NCBI RefSeq assembly: GCF_004803855.2
Contig: NZ_CP012552.1
Location: forward strand, 1,364,001 to 1,428,000
DNA length: 64,000 nucleotides
Source of the DNA: Campylobacter sp. RM16192
Lineage (GTDB): Bacteria; Campylobacterota; Campylobacteria; Campylobacterales; Campylobacteraceae
Direction of reading: 5' to 3'
The notes under the pieces were generated by a model. That model had not been told where the DNA came from, did not search any database, and saw only the letters and a program-made list of their open reading frames with translations. A program made the translations under genes and the position numbers. Numbering within the stretch: the first letter of the stretch is position 1; every line of letters begins with the position of its first letter. Shown here in pieces: positions 8,877-19,124 of this stretch.

Positions 8877-9728
8877 CTACATAAATACAGGAATTGTAGT
8901 ATTTTTAAGAAAATATCTAGATGTACCGCCCAAAAATATTTCTAAAAATCCGTTTTCACCATGTCTTCCAGCCACTATAAGATCGAAATTCCCATCTTTT
9001 GCGCTCTTTAAAAGAGCTTCTCCAGGCACTGCCGTAGTAGTCACTATTTCAAAAGTAGCCTTGATATCATGGATATCTAAATATTTTTCAAGCTTTTTCA
9101 AGCTTTCTTCTACAGACTCATCGTTAAGGCTTGTTCTGCAAGTTATACAATGAACCCTCTTGGCTTTCTTTAAAAGCTCTATCGAGCTTGAGAGAGCACG
9201 CGAATTTTGGATAGAGCCATTCCAGCTAACTAAAATATTATCCGTGCTAAATTTCTTTAAATTTCTTGGTATTGTAATAGCAGTTTTTCCACTTTTTAAT
9301 ACTGCCGCTTCAAATGTACCGGTTATCTTGCCATCAAGCGGTACAGCAGCTATGACCATATCACAAAATTTAGACTCCTGCTCTACCAAAATACTTCTTT
9401 TTCCACTTTTTGTAATGAAATTTGCACTTGCTCTGCCTGTTGGCTTATCGCTTATTTCGATATCAAGTTCTGCACAAAGCTTTTTAAAGATCTCTTCATT
9501 TTGATTATGTTCCACCTTAAGCTCATTATGAGCAGCTTTTAAAAACTCCTCATATAAAACACCGCCCCTAAGAGCCATTTTCATATTATACACAACACTT
9601 GGATCAAGCTGAGAAGCCAAAATTTCTACATAAGTATCAAAATGCTTGGCTATAAGCAAAGCACCATACATACGTTCTTTTACATCATCTCCTGCACCTA
9701 TTGGGAAAAATAACTTCTTACACTGCAC
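8877..9728 (-). CDS. Universal stress protein, two Usp-like halves
   Basis: The 283-residue cytoplasmic protein begins KKLFFPIGAGDD, the usual first strand of a Usp domain. A second, better conserved domain starts near residue 150 (DNILVSWNGS) and ends with GRHGENGFLEIFLGGTSRYF, the GxxG-(9)-G(S/T) nucleotide-binding motif. The first half is more diverged. Tandem Usp proteins are linked to stress adaptation, but the specific role is unknown. The gene is 19 bases downstream of pnp on the same strand and may be co-transcribed with it. Confidence 0.85.
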   Translation of the reverse strand: MQCKKLFFPIGAGDDVKERMYGALLIAKHFDTYVEILASQLDPSVVYNMKMALRGGVLYEEFLKAAHNELKVEHNQNEEIFKKLCAELDIEISDKPTGRASANFITKSGKRSILVEQESKFCDMVIAAVPLDGKITGTFEAAVLKSGKTAITIPRNLKKFSTDNILVSWNGSIQNSRALSSSIELLKKAKRVHCITCRTSLNDESVEESLKKLEKYLDIHDIKATFEIVTTTAVPGEALLKSAKDGNFDLIVAGRHGENGFLEIFLGGTSRYFLKNTTIPVFM

Positions 9729-9747
9729 GATACTCTCCTTTTAAATT

Positions 9748-11961
9748 TTACTCAGCTAAAACAAGGGAAATTTTATGCCCTTTTTGCTCACTTACTTTTA
9801 CTCTCACCACATCGCCTTCTTTTAAAGGTGTAGAAATTTTAGAAATATGAAGCAATCCGTCAACTCCATCTTTTAATCCTACAAAGGCACCAAATTCTAC
9901 TACTTTTTTGACCTCTCCTTCAAATTCATCGCCAATATTAAATGTAGGTTTTGACTTCTCTTTATCTCTGTCTCTGCCGTCTCTTCTCTTTCCGCCACCA
10001 AAGCCGTTTTTAGAGACATCTTTTGAGACTATTTGGATGATATAATCTTTTGCCGCATCAACCTTTGTCTTTTGAGCTCCTGCGATTTTTACCTCACCTT
10101 TTTCTCTATCAAGATCTATTGATACCTCAAACTTCTCTATAATTTCTTTTATAGTTTTTCCAGCCTGACCGATAATATCAACTATCTTGCCAGGATCTAC
10201 GCTAAATAACTCAAGCTTAGGTAAAATTTCTTCATTTACAGCAATTTCCTTATCGGCTTTTTCCATTAAGTTTAAGATATGAAGTCTGCCCTCTTTGGCT
10301 TGCTCAAGAGCTTCTTTTAGCACTTCCAGACTAATTCCGCCAAGCTTTATATCCATCTGAAGCGCGGTTATGCCATCCTTGCTACCCGCAACTTTAAAGT
10401 CCATATCTCCATCGTGATCTTCAAGACCCATTATATCCGTCAAAACGGCATGTTTATCACCTTCAAATATAAGCCCCATAGCCACGCCGGCAACAAGTTT
10501 TGCACTATTTACACCTGCGGCGCGAAGTGCTAATGAACCACCGCAAACGCTGGCCATAGAGCTTGAGCCATTAGATTCTAAAATCTCAGAAACCAAACGA
10601 ATAGTATAAGGGGAGTTGATATCTATACTAGGAGATAAAGCACGTTTAGCTAAATTTCCGTGCCCTAGTTCGCGTCTACCAGGTGCTTTTAGAGGACTAG
10701 CTTCACCGACGCTAAATCCAGGGAAGTTATAGTTAAACATAAATTTATCAATAACAGCCGACTTTTCTGTTAGCATATCATACATTTGCGCATCGCTATC
10801 AGTGCCAAGAGTCGCTACTACAAGGGCTTGAGTCTGACCTCTTGTAAATAGACAACTTCCGTGAGCATTTGGCAATATATTTGTCTCTATAGAGATTGGG
10901 CGCACATCCTTAAGCCCTCTGCCATCTGCCCTTGTTTTTTCATTAATAATCTGCTCTCTAACCATCTTTTTCTTAAATTTGCCAAGGACGTTCATTATCA
11001 CATCCTCGCTCCAGCCCTCTTTTTGAGCAACATCATCAGCAAAAATTTGCTTAGCTATCTTTCCTAGCTCACTAGCTCTTTCACTTTTTGCCATTTGATT
11101 GATCGCAAATTTTACCTCTTTTGTATAAAACTCATCAAGATAGATAGCAATGCTTTCATTCTCTATTTCCGGTTTTAATTCAAGCTGTGCGTCCTCTTTT
11201 TTATGAGCCAAAAACGCCTCTTCATATGCATTAGACGCTCTAAGTATGGCCTTGCCGGCTTCAGATATTGCCTCTAGTATCAAATCTTCGCTAAATTCAT
11301 TCATGTCTTGCTGCAATATTATTCCGTCATTGATATTTGGATCCATCATAGGATCAATCGCCATCATCGGTACCGCTTCACTCTTTGCTTGAGCGATACT
11401 TCTCATCTCTATCATCAAAAGCTCATCTTTAACACCGGCCACATAAAGATCAAGTGCGCTTGTTTTTAGTTCGCTATTACTAGGATTTATAACAAATTTA
11501 TTATCTATATATCCCACTCTTACACCGCAAACCGGTTGACTTACAGGAATATCGCTAAGATATAGTGCCACTGAGGCCGCATTTAAGGAGACCACTTGCA
11601 AATCCACTTCCGGATCTGCAGATAGAACCATTACCACAATTTGAGTAGGATACGCATAGCCCTTTGGAAAGAGAGGTCTTAAAGAGCGATCTATAATACG
11701 AGCCGTTAGGGTCTCAAAATCACCAGGTTTTGTCTCTCTTTTAACATATCCTCCAGGAATTTTGCCCGCAGCATAGGTCTTTTCTATATACTGAACCGTT
11801 AGAGGTAAAAAGTCCTCTTCTACCTGCGAATCTTCACGAGCAACAGTGGCTAAAACGACAGTATTTTTAACTCTTAGCAAAACAGCTCCACTGGCTTGTT
11901 TCGCGACTTTATTTATATCATAAATTTCAACTTGATTATTTACTTCTATTGAATATTGCAT
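9748..11961 (-). CDS. pnp: Polyribonucleotide nucleotidyltransferase (PNPase)
   Basis: The 737-residue 3'-5' exoribonuclease has the full PNPase layout: two RNase PH domains separated by a helical linker, then a KH domain (about 575-640, with [16 protein letters not shown]) and an S1 domain (about 665-735, [18 protein letters not shown]). A short charged linker rich in Arg, Asp and Lys ([17 protein letters not shown]) separates KH from S1. It phosphorolytically degrades mRNA. It is followed by usp and preceded, 15 bases away, by a phosphoribosyltransferase gene. Confidence 0.97.
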   Translation of the reverse strand: MQYSIEVNNQVEIYDINKVAKQASGAVLLRVKNTVVLATVAREDSQVEEDFLPLTVQYIEKTYAAGKIPGGYVKRETKPGDFETLTARIIDRSLRPLFPKGYAYPTQIVVMVLSADPEVDLQVVSLNAASVALYLSDIPVSQPVCGVRVGYIDNKFVINPSNSELKTSALDLYVAGVKDELLMIEMRSIAQAKSEAVPMMAIDPMMDPNINDGIILQQDMNEFSEDLILEAISEAGKAILRASNAYEEAFLAHKKEDAQLELKPEIENESIAIYLDEFYTKEVKFAINQMAKSERASELGKIAKQIFADDVAQKEGWSEDVIMNVLGKFKKKMVREQIINEKTRADGRGLKDVRPISIETNILPNAHGSCLFTRGQTQALVVATLGTDSDAQMYDMLTEKSAVIDKFMFNYNFPGFSVGEASPLKAPGRRELGHGNLAKRALSPSIDINSPYTIRLVSEILESNGSSSMASVCGGSLALRAAGVNSAKLVAGVAMGLIFEGDKHAVLTDIMGLEDHDGDMDFKVAGSKDGITALQMDIKLGGISLEVLKEALEQAKEGRLHILNLMEKADKEIAVNEEILPKLELFSVDPGKIVDIIGQAGKTIKEIIEKFEVSIDLDREKGEVKIAGAQKTKVDAAKDYIIQIVSKDVSKNGFGGGKRRDGRDRDKEKSKPTFNIGDEFEGEVKKVVEFGAFVGLKDGVDGLLHISKISTPLKEGDVVRVKVSEQKGHKISLVLAE

Positions 11962-11976
11962 CTATTTAACATCTCC

Positions 11977-12666
11977 TTATTTTTGTAATGGTATATAAAA
12001 TGGACTCTCCTCAAGTATGGAGAGAATTACCTCTGGTTTTGGCTCGATCTTATTTTTGTAATAAAAATCCACATCTATAAAATTTACTATTTTGTGAACT
12101 GCAAAAATATTATCTACAAGCGGCGCAAGCACATTCGCAACATCTACTGCTATAGAAGGTGTGGCATAAGTGACTGATTTTACTCTCTCTTTAATAAGAG
12201 TTTTAAGGCAGGTAAGCGCTGTAAACCCTGTCTCGCAACCCTCATCAATAAGTAAAATATTTCTATTTTTCAAATTCTTGATTAAATTTCCCTTTCTGTA
12301 TTTATAAACATTTTTTAAAATTTTTTCTTCGTATTTTCTCTGAGCCTCTCCATATATAAAATCATAGCTTATATTAAATGATTTTATGAGCTCATCATGA
12401 AGAACTATATCATCAGCTTCGCTAACCATGGCAATTTCGCATTCAGGATTGTTTGGCGCAAAAACCCTCTCTGTAAAAAGCATCTCATAGCTTAGCTTTA
12501 ACTCTCTTGCAATAACATCCACCAAAATTACAGAATCAATAGAGGAGCAGATTAGTAGATATTCGTTTTGAATAAGCTCTTTTTTAGGTAAAATTTCAAG
12601 CAGCTTTTTTGCAGCATCAAGCTGATTTTCAAACATAAGATCATCTAGATTGACCACGATACTCAC
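11977..12666 (-). CDS. Phosphoribosyltransferase family protein
   Basis: The 229-residue protein carries ILLIDEGCETGFTALTCLKT (about residues 137-156), a variant of the type I PRTase PRPP-binding loop (hydrophobic run, acidic pair, then a TG-T turn). An acidic pair is present but read as DE, not DD, and a Cys sits in the loop. It lies in a conserved order between pnp and lptD and overlaps lptD by 4 bases. The acceptor substrate cannot be told. It may be a regulatory or diverged PRTase instead of a salvage enzyme. Confidence 0.7.
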   Translation of the reverse strand: MSIVVNLDDLMFENQLDAAKKLLEILPKKELIQNEYLLICSSIDSVILVDVIARELKLSYEMLFTERVFAPNNPECEIAMVSEADDIVLHDELIKSFNISYDFIYGEAQRKYEEKILKNVYKYRKGNLIKNLKNRNILLIDEGCETGFTALTCLKTLIKERVKSVTYATPSIAVDVANVLAPLVDNIFAVHKIVNFIDVDFYYKNKIEPKPEVILSILEESPFYIPLQK

Positions 12667-14849
12667 CTGCCTTCTTCGTAACTTTCACCAAGTGAAAAGT
12701 CATAGTGAATACCACCCATAGGATAAAAATTGACCATAAGATATACACCCTTTGATTTTTTAGAGGCTGAACCGCCGCTTGTGCTTGTAGGCTCAATCTT
12801 TTCTTCATAAAGAATAGAGTAATTCCAGCACTTTCTCTTATGAGCAATACCTAGCCTCCAATCTTTTGTATATGCTCTTTGCAGATCATATTGAAGTCTA
12901 CCAAGAAGCTTATAATTGTACTGTAAATTTATAGAGCCTGTCCCGCTTATAAAATTTTGCACCTCTTGCTCACTCTTTTTCTCGTATGTGTGCCATAATC
13001 CTAAGCCAAAATATCTATTATCGTGATTAGCTCCAGTTTGAATCTTTTCAATATATTTATGCTTATGCGAATACTCAAGTTTGTTATAAAATGATAAATT
13101 CGTCATAGGGTAAAACCCTATGATATTTTTTAGATTAGAGTACCTACTATCTTTAGTATAGTATCCTTGCGAGATAGTGTGTCTTAAAAGCTTTCTGCCG
13201 TCTTGATTGAAAAAATACTGAGTTAGCCTAGCAGCCACCTCATCTTTAGTATATGGAGAGTTTATAAAGCTTTGATATTTATTACCGGACATATCGTAAA
13301 CATAAGTATTTTGATCATACTCTATAGTCTCATAGTCATCCGGAAGCTCTCCATTATTATAGCCTCTAGTTATATAGTCTATTCCTAAATTTAGACTATG
13401 ATAAAAGCTTTCATAAGCCTTAGCAATATCGGTGTGAAGTGAAAATTTATGAGAATTTTCTATGTAGCTTGCGCTATTATCTTCGGCCCCAGTAGGTCTA
13501 TACATCTTATTTGAGTAATTTATCTGAGTTGCATACAAATGGTTATGATATGAAAACGTTAGATAATCTTGCAAAAACAGAATATGAGCTGACACTGGCA
13601 AACTAAATTCATGCTGTGTAGCCTCTACACCGATTTTTCTTGTATAGTTGCGAGAGTAAAGATCTACCGAATAAATAATATTTGGCAGCAACAAACTATC
13701 GGTATATTTATGATATTGAAAACTTGGATACTCTTGCAAAGTATCTTTATTCTCATTTACATTACCAACTTTTGCAGTATCGATATAATATCTGGCATAA
13801 CTACCAAAATAATGTTTATCGCTACTTATAAAATAATTTAACTTAGAAGTTACAAGCGAATTTTCCTCACTATTATCCCCGCTTCTACTTTTTAAATTGA
13901 TAAAATCTATATCGTTAAGCTTGGTAGCATCCAGCCACAATCCCTCTTGTAAATCACTATCTATAAGATGCTTTACTAGCCTGCTGCGTTCGTATTTGAC
14001 TTCTACGCCCTTATGTGTTTTGTTTTTTAAAGGAAGTCTATTAGAGTTTTGAGATATCTGCTTTTGTCTGTAACTATCTTTATCGCTAAAGGTTCCAAAT
14101 CCTATAGAGCCGCCCGAATAAGGGGAGTCCGCAAATCTAAATACCGTATAAAGCCCAGACCCTCTAAGAGTCCTAATCTGAGGATCAAGCTGCAGATCCC
14201 AAGAGTTATATTCGGCTATGTATATTGGCTGTCTGTAAAAAAATCCACCGTTTTTATTATATCCCAAATCCGGAGATAAAAGTCCCGTTCTACGCCTAGT
14301 ATCAGTGGAAAATCCAAAGTAAGGCAGGTAAAACATAGGGATATCATGTATATATAAAACTGGATTATAAAGATGCAGGTATTTACTCTCTTTATTTAAT
14401 TTTCCACTACTAAATTTTATTTTCCAGTCTGGATTTTGTACGTTGCAGCTAGATACGATAGAGCCTCTTGTTTCATAGTATTTAGAATTGCTCTTACTTT
14501 CGTCATTTTGCATCCATACTTCCATGCCTTTATTCATGAGGAATAAAGCCTCGTAGCTGCTATCTTTACTATTTAGGTCTATCTTTGCGTAATTACAACG
14601 AGATACTTCCTCTTTGCCGCGCATTAAATTTACATTTCCAAAAAGCTCTAAAACTCTACTATCTTGATTATATACAGCTCTATCCGCACTCATTGTATAT
14701 TCTTTGGAATAAACCAGTACATTTTTATTTGCTGTTATTATATTTGCCTCGCGTTTTACGTCATCTGCCAGCAGTTCAAAGTCCTGAATATTTGCAAAAA
14801 CGCTCACAAACGAAACAACTAAGACAAAAAATAGTCTAATAAACATCAA
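12663..14849 (-). CDS. lptD: LPS/LOS assembly outer membrane protein LptD
   Basis: The 728-residue protein has a signal peptide ([19 protein letters not shown]). An N-terminal LptA/OstA-like region follows (LLADDVKREANIITANKN, with TMSADRAVYN). The long C-terminal beta-barrel region contains the LptD-like stretch LHLYNPVLYIHDIPMFYLPY. LptD inserts lipopolysaccharide or lipooligosaccharide into the outer leaflet with LptE. It has few cysteines, so the disulphide pattern of the E. coli protein is not clearly kept. The start overlaps the RDD gene by 14 bases and the end overlaps the PRTase gene, so the genes are co-translated. Confidence 0.93.
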   Translation of the reverse strand: MMFIRLFFVLVVSFVSVFANIQDFELLADDVKREANIITANKNVLVYSKEYTMSADRAVYNQDSRVLELFGNVNLMRGKEEVSRCNYAKIDLNSKDSSYEALFLMNKGMEVWMQNDESKSNSKYYETRGSIVSSCNVQNPDWKIKFSSGKLNKESKYLHLYNPVLYIHDIPMFYLPYFGFSTDTRRRTGLLSPDLGYNKNGGFFYRQPIYIAEYNSWDLQLDPQIRTLRGSGLYTVFRFADSPYSGGSIGFGTFSDKDSYRQKQISQNSNRLPLKNKTHKGVEVKYERSRLVKHLIDSDLQEGLWLDATKLNDIDFINLKSRSGDNSEENSLVTSKLNYFISSDKHYFGSYARYYIDTAKVGNVNENKDTLQEYPSFQYHKYTDSLLLPNIIYSVDLYSRNYTRKIGVEATQHEFSLPVSAHILFLQDYLTFSYHNHLYATQINYSNKMYRPTGAEDNSASYIENSHKFSLHTDIAKAYESFYHSLNLGIDYITRGYNNGELPDDYETIEYDQNTYVYDMSGNKYQSFINSPYTKDEVAARLTQYFFNQDGRKLLRHTISQGYYTKDSRYSNLKNIIGFYPMTNLSFYNKLEYSHKHKYIEKIQTGANHDNRYFGLGLWHTYEKKSEQEVQNFISGTGSINLQYNYKLLGRLQYDLQRAYTKDWRLGIAHKRKCWNYSILYEEKIEPTSTSGGSASKKSKGVYLMVNFYPMGGIHYDFSLGESYEEGR

Positions 14850-15288
14850 TCACCACTGTTTTTGCAAATTTGTCATGCCAAGTTTGAAGAAGCGGATTAG
14901 AAAACGCCCAGATACATCCTAGAAAAAATACATTTTCACTCACAACTCTCATTAGCGCCCTAATGATAGAAATTTTAAAATTAGGCTTATCAAGCAAATC
15001 AGTATCTACACATACAATTTTCATCACTATTTTACCTATGCTGGCGCCATAATACCAAGTAAAAAATGCCTGATATACGACTTTAAGAGCAAAAATTTGA
15101 ACTAATAAATTTGAAGTCATCATAACAGTCTCTTCGTAGCTTTTTACGACTTCAAGCATATCCCAATATATAATCAAAAATAACATCGAGAGCAAAAGCT
15201 CGTCTATTGCGTAAGCAAGTGCACGCTTTTTAAACGGAGCTAAAGTTATATTTTCACGCTGTAGTTTATCTATGATATTTTGGCTCAT
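14836..15288 (-). CDS. RDD family membrane protein
   Basis: The 150-residue protein has three hydrophobic segments and the RDD pattern: [18 protein letters not shown] near the N-terminus (the family Arg-Asp-Asp becomes R-AID-E here) and [20 protein letters not shown] later. Function is unknown; some RDD proteins exchange ions. It overlaps both neighbours (4 bases with purD, 14 with lptD). The same order purD-RDD-lptD-PRTase-pnp is known from C. jejuni. Confidence 0.8.
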   Translation of the reverse strand: MSQNIIDKLQRENITLAPFKKRALAYAIDELLLSMLFLIIYWDMLEVVKSYEETVMMTSNLLVQIFALKVVYQAFFTWYYGASIGKIVMKIVCVDTDLLDKPNFKISIIRALMRVVSENVFFLGCIWAFSNPLLQTWHDKFAKTVVIDVY

Positions 15289-16544
15289 TTTTTATCTTTG
15301 CCAAGCATCTGCCAAGCTATATCTTTTCGGTATTGAGAGCCTTGAAATTTGACATTTTCGCAAAGCTCATAAGCTCTATCTCTGGCCTCTTTTATGCTTT
15401 TAGCAACACCTACACACACTAGCACCCTGCCTCCATCTGCATAAATTTCGCCATTTTCTTCACTAACTCCAGCATATGCGATATGAGAGTTTTGAGGCAC
15501 TTTTAAAACTTCTATATTGGCTTTTGGTGTACTTGAATATGGGTAGTTTTTGCTAGCCATTACAACTCCAACCGCAAATTCATCTTTTAGCTTTACCTCT
15601 TTTAGTTCACCTTTTGCGGCATTTAGTAAAATTTCACTTAAATTTCCATCTATTAATGGCATCAATACTTCACACTCTGGGTCTCCAAAGCGTACGTTAA
15701 ATTCTAGCACGTAAGGCTCATCATTTACTACCATAAGCCCTACAAAAAGCACTCCGCAAAAAGGATTGCCTTCTGATTTCATTCCTCTTAAAGTAGGCTT
15801 TACAACCTCTTCTTCTACCTGTTTTATTAGCTTAGTCGTCGCTAACGGACTTGGGGCATATGCTCCCATTCCACCCGTATTTGGTCCTTCATCATTATCA
15901 AGAAGTCTTTTATGATCTTGCGCCACAGGTAGGCTTACGAAATTTTCACCATCACAGATAGCAAAGAAACTTAATTCAAATCCATCTAAAAATTCCTCTA
16001 CTACTACCCGCTTACCGGCATCTCCAAAACTCTCTCCACTGAGCATTTCTTTTGCGCTAGACTTTGCTTCTTCTTTTGTTTTGGCGATTATTACACCCTT
16101 TCCTGCGCATAGTCCATCGGCTTTTACTACAATAGGAACGTTTAAAGAGTCTATAAATTTACTAGCCCTATCAAAATCATCGGTATTTAGATATTTTGCG
16201 GTTTTTATACCGTTTCTTGCTAAAAAGTCCTTCATAAAGGCCTTTGAGCCTTCAAGTCTAGCGGCACTTTTGCTAGGTCCAAATATCAAAAGTCCATGCT
16301 CTTTAAAAATATCCACCACTCCTTCACTAAGCGGAGCTTCCGGGCCTACAATAGTTAAAGTAATATTATTTTCTTTAGCAAATTTTGTCAGTTCGTGATA
16401 ATCTTTAAATTTTAAGTTTTTTCCGAGTTTTGAAGTAGCACCGTTTCCGGGTGCAAAGTATAAATTTGATACGTTTTTTTCGCTTTTTAGCTTAAGACCT
16501 ATTGCATACTCTCGTCCGCCATTTCCGATTATAAGGATATTCAT
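15285..16544 (-). CDS. purD: Phosphoribosylamine-glycine ligase
   Basis: The enzyme joins glycine to phosphoribosylamine, the second step of purine synthesis. Starting at 16544 it is 419 residues with the PurD motifs: [16 protein letters not shown] at the N-terminus, [26 protein letters not shown], the ATP-grasp [28 protein letters not shown] and [12 protein letters not shown] frame open back to 16643 exists, but the extra 33 codons run through the 6S-like RNA gene, do not resemble PurD and lack a ribosome site. GGAGCTACT directly before the ATG at 16544 supports the shorter start. It is the first gene of a block running down to pnp. Confidence 0.96.
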   Translation of the reverse strand: MNILIIGNGGREYAIGLKLKSEKNVSNLYFAPGNGATSKLGKNLKFKDYHELTKFAKENNITLTIVGPEAPLSEGVVDIFKEHGLLIFGPSKSAARLEGSKAFMKDFLARNGIKTAKYLNTDDFDRASKFIDSLNVPIVVKADGLCAGKGVIIAKTKEEAKSSAKEMLSGESFGDAGKRVVVEEFLDGFELSFFAICDGENFVSLPVAQDHKRLLDNDEGPNTGGMGAYAPSPLATTKLIKQVEEEVVKPTLRGMKSEGNPFCGVLFVGLMVVNDEPYVLEFNVRFGDPECEVLMPLIDGNLSEILLNAAKGELKEVKLKDEFAVGVVMASKNYPYSSTPKANIEVLKVPQNSHIAYAGVSEENGEIYADGGRVLVCVGVAKSIKEARDRAYELCENVKFQGSQYRKDIAWQMLGKDKK

Positions 16545-16562
16545 AGTAGCTCCAAATTTTAA

Positions 16563-16755
16563 TACCCAAGTGAGCGGTGTGTAAGTAAGTGGCCCTAAAA
16601 CTAAAGCCAACCTTGCAAATAGGCGATTTCCTTTAGGTTGCAACTTCTCGCGCTTTTTGGGCGTTCAGACAAAGCCACATCGCACAGATACCGCACATCT
16701 TCGCCAATACTAATGTGTTGGACCCAAAAAAATACACTGCCAAATCACTCAGGCA
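16563..16755 (-). ncRNA. ssrS: 6S RNA (SsrS) candidate upstream of purD
   Basis: The space between hemD and purD has no real gene but strong RNA signals on the reverse strand. A TATAAT at 16761-16766 predicts a start near 16754. The 5' segment CCTGAGTG (16746-16753) pairs with CACTTGGG (16565-16572), the pairing continues inward with GTGTA/TACAC, and a second stem follows before an open centre. A rod of about 190 nt with end pairing and a central bubble is the 6S plan; 6S RNA binds the sigma-70 RNA polymerase. As I recall, 6S RNA lies next to purD in epsilonproteobacteria. Exact ends are estimates. Confidence 0.75.
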
Positions 16756-16760
16756 ATTAA

Positions 16761-16766
16761 ATTATA
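16761..16766 (-). promoter_or_regulatory. -10 element for the 6S-like RNA
   Basis: The reverse strand reads TATAAT, placing a transcript start about 6-8 bases downstream, at the first base of the predicted terminal stem. The fit between promoter and stem is what makes the RNA call convincing. Confidence 0.6.
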
Positions 16767-16778
16767 TAGTGATTTTGC

Positions 16779-17423
16779 TTAAAGTAATGTTTTAGCAAGC
16801 TCTATGCAGTAATCCACGCTTTGAATTTCGCTAGTTATGGGCTTTGTGAATTTCATGAGCTCACCGCTTGTGGTTTTGCCTATACTGACGGCTTTATAGC
16901 TATCGTCCCAGCCAAAATTTAAGATGAAATTATTTACAGCTGAAGGAGCGGTAAATATCAAGATGGAGTTTGATTCTGGTTTATGCTCTACTCCTACCCT
17001 TTTACACGCATTTTGATAAGCTATTACCTGGGTTATATCACATCCATTTTCTCTTAAAATTTCACCCACTCTTGAGGCGGTCTTTTTAGCTCTTAAAAAC
17101 AGGGCTTTTTTGCCTTGTATTAAAGGTGCAATCTCGTAAGCAAATTCGTTTCCGTGAGAGTTTTTGGCTATATAAATTTGCTCAAATCCAACCTCTTTGG
17201 CGGCTTTCGCGCAAGGCTCTCCGATAGCGTAAACTACAATATTTTTTTCAATATTTATATCGTTAAATTTTAAAGCGTTTATGGAATTTTTAGAAGTGAC
17301 TACAAGCACCTCAAAAACAGCTAAATTCAGATCAAATTTTAAAAACTCAATTTCGCTAAGATTTAGATTTATTATCTCTTTATCGCTACTCTTTGTGTTA
17401 GAAACTAAGAAAATTCTAGGCAT
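16779..17423 (-). CDS. hemD: Uroporphyrinogen-III synthase
   Basis: The 214-residue protein shows the loose HemD pattern of two alpha/beta domains: an opening MPRIFLVSNTK, then VLVVTSKNSINALK, VYAIGEPCAKAAKEVGF, ALFLRAKKTASRVGEILRE, and the later IFTAPSAVNNFIL and AVSIGKTTSGEL. The enzyme cyclises hydroxymethylbilane to uroporphyrinogen III in haem synthesis. HemD is poorly conserved, but this motif series is typical. It is followed by the 6S-like RNA and preceded by a glycosylase gene on the same strand. Confidence 0.88.
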   Translation of the reverse strand: MPRIFLVSNTKSSDKEIINLNLSEIEFLKFDLNLAVFEVLVVTSKNSINALKFNDINIEKNIVVYAIGEPCAKAAKEVGFEQIYIAKNSHGNEFAYEIAPLIQGKKALFLRAKKTASRVGEILRENGCDITQVIAYQNACKRVGVEHKPESNSILIFTAPSAVNNFILNFGWDDSYKAVSIGKTTSGELMKFTKPITSEIQSVDYCIELAKTLL

Positions 17424-17447
17424 TGCAGACCTTTTAACTTTGTTTGA

Positions 17448-17954
17448 TTATATCAAAAATTTACTTATCTCACTCCAGCTTAAAATTAACCTCTCAAGGC
17501 TAAATTTTGCATTTGCAGGACTTGTTGAAGGAAGTTTTATGATCTCTTTTTTAGTGGCTTTTAAAATCTGCTCATTTTGAAATTTTTTAGAAATTTCATA
17601 AGCCTTATTGCCATTTGTAAACACTTGAGAAATGCTCGCAACTTCAAATATAGGCTCTAAATTTGACGGGCTTATCTTAGTCATTTTGGCATCACTTGAA
17701 CCAGTTATTTCACAAACAAGAGCCGCGTCATAAATTGCAATCTTATGCTTTATTAACAATTCTATTTTCTCATCGGTATTTTTTGGAAGCTGACAATCTA
17801 AAACTGCCGCAAGCACTCTCCAAAAACGATTTTGAGGATTGGCATAGTAAAATCCCTGCTCTCTTGAAGCAACCGAAGGAAATGAGCCTAAGATTAGAAT
17901 TTTAGAGTTTTTGTCAAAAATCGGCTTAAATGGATGCGTGAGCAAACTATTCAT
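17448..17954 (-). CDS. DNA-deoxyinosine (hypoxanthine) glycosylase, UDG superfamily
   Basis: The 168-residue protein carries LILGSFPSVASREQGFYYAN (residues about 20-39) then PQNRFWRVL, the signature of family 6 uracil-DNA-glycosylase-like enzymes that remove hypoxanthine from DNA. VFTNGNKAYEI and LPSTSPANAKFS fit the second motif of the fold. It would start base excision repair of deaminated adenine. It overlaps the YjbR-like gene upstream by 4 bases. Confidence 0.83.
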   Translation of the reverse strand: MNSLLTHPFKPIFDKNSKILILGSFPSVASREQGFYYANPQNRFWRVLAAVLDCQLPKNTDEKIELLIKHKIAIYDAALVCEITGSSDAKMTKISPSNLEPIFEVASISQVFTNGNKAYEISKKFQNEQILKATKKEIIKLPSTSPANAKFSLERLILSWSEISKFLI

Positions 17955-18328
17955 CTTGTTAGCTCGAAACTTTGATCTATGAGATCAAAAATTTGCTCTG
18001 CCGAAATTTCGCTATCTAAATTTATACTTATCCAGTGCTTTTTATTCATATGATAAGCGGGCATTATGCGCTCATTATCACAAAGAATATAGGCAAGAGA
18101 CGGATCGCATTTTAAGTTTAATATATTCAATTCGGCGCTATATTTCTTAGCAATTTTCTCATTTAGTTTTTTGGCATCTACGGGCAGGAGAGCGGCAAAC
18201 CATTTTTTATTTTTCGGATGTCTAAAAATGGCTATTTTAGGGCTTCTTTGGAATATAAATTCAGGGGCGATATTAAATTTGTCCTCGATATACGACACTA
18301 TCTTATCTTTTAAATTTATACCGCCCAT
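17951..18328 (-). CDS. MmcQ/YjbR family protein
   Basis: The 125-residue protein matches the small YjbR family (CyaY-like fold): IFRHPKNKKWFAALLPVDAK, LNLKCDPSLAYILCD and PAYHMNKKHWISINLD correspond to its KWFA, KCDP and Y-M-K-HW motifs. The family is thought to bind DNA, but its role is not established. Its stop overlaps the start of the glycosylase gene, so a shared role in DNA repair is possible. The ATG at 18328 gives the full family length. Confidence 0.82.
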   Translation of the reverse strand: MGGINLKDKIVSYIEDKFNIAPEFIFQRSPKIAIFRHPKNKKWFAALLPVDAKKLNEKIAKKYSAELNILNLKCDPSLAYILCDNERIMPAYHMNKKHWISINLDSEISAEQIFDLIDQSFELTR

Positions 18329-18384
18329 CCACCGCTCTCGTTTTTTAAGTGGATTATACCAAAATCCATATGCAGCGTGTAAAA

Positions 18385-19023
18385 CTAATCTCTAGTAACT
18401 ATTAACAACATCTTAAATTTATCTTTTATTTTTAAAGCATGCGGTATCTTTCCTGGCATTACGATACTATCGCCTGATTTTATATCAAATTTTTCATCAG
18501 CTATAGTAAGCTCCATCTCTCCGTCAAGAGCAACCAACAGAGCGTCTCCTGGTGCGGCATGCGTTGAAAGACCTTGTGCGCCATCAAAACTCATTAGGGT
18601 CATAGTGCCGTTCTCGTTTTTTACAAGAGTTTTACTCACAACCTTACCCTCTTGATACTCTATCGCATCAACCAAACTAAAAATTTCAGCCTTTGGCAAA
18701 TGATTTACCATCACGTTCTCCTTTAAATTTATTAAGATCATCTTAGTTTTCTCTTTAGTCTCAAATTTACGCCAATAATCTTTGGCTATAAGAAAGCCGC
18801 CGTTTTGCTTTAGATCAAATTTTTCATCTTCGTAAAAAAGTGAAATTTCTCCTTCTAAAACCCAGGCCAGCGAATCGCCAAACCTCTTCTCCTTGTCAAG
18901 TTCTTCATCCTTGTCAAGAGCAAACAAATCTATATCTAAATTTTTGCTTGAAAATAGCCTTTGGCTTACTATGCCGCCGCTTTGGAAATAAATTTCATCT
19001 TTAATATTGTATATTTTTGGCAT
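18385..19023 (-). CDS. Double-cupin domain protein
   Basis: From the ATG at 19023 the protein has 212 residues and two cupin repeats. The second is clear: HAAPGDALLVALDGEMELTI then PGKIPHALK gives the G-D-G-E and P-H pattern. The first is similar but weaker (DSLAWVLEGEISLFYED). A start at 19050 is possible, but AAGGGGTAAAA sits just before the ATG at 19023. Function is unknown; bicupins of this kind are often small enzymes or metal-dependent sensors. In the predicted ancestral order it directly followed the guaA terminator. Confidence 0.75.
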   Translation of the reverse strand: MPKIYNIKDEIYFQSGGIVSQRLFSSKNLDIDLFALDKDEELDKEKRFGDSLAWVLEGEISLFYEDEKFDLKQNGGFLIAKDYWRKFETKEKTKMILINLKENVMVNHLPKAEIFSLVDAIEYQEGKVVSKTLVKNENGTMTLMSFDGAQGLSTHAAPGDALLVALDGEMELTIADEKFDIKSGDSIVMPGKIPHALKIKDKFKMLLIVTRD

Positions 19024-19124
19024 TTTTACCCCTTTGGTAATTTCGGACAATTATAGTGTGATTTAATAATATTTTTATAGATTTAGATCAATGAATTGAT
19101 ATTTATTTACATTTTATCAAAGAA

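Noticed and set aside
16545-16643. A 33-residue N-terminal extension of PurD
   Set aside because: The extension lies within the 6S-like RNA, does not resemble PurD and has no ribosome site; GGAG precedes the ATG at 16544.
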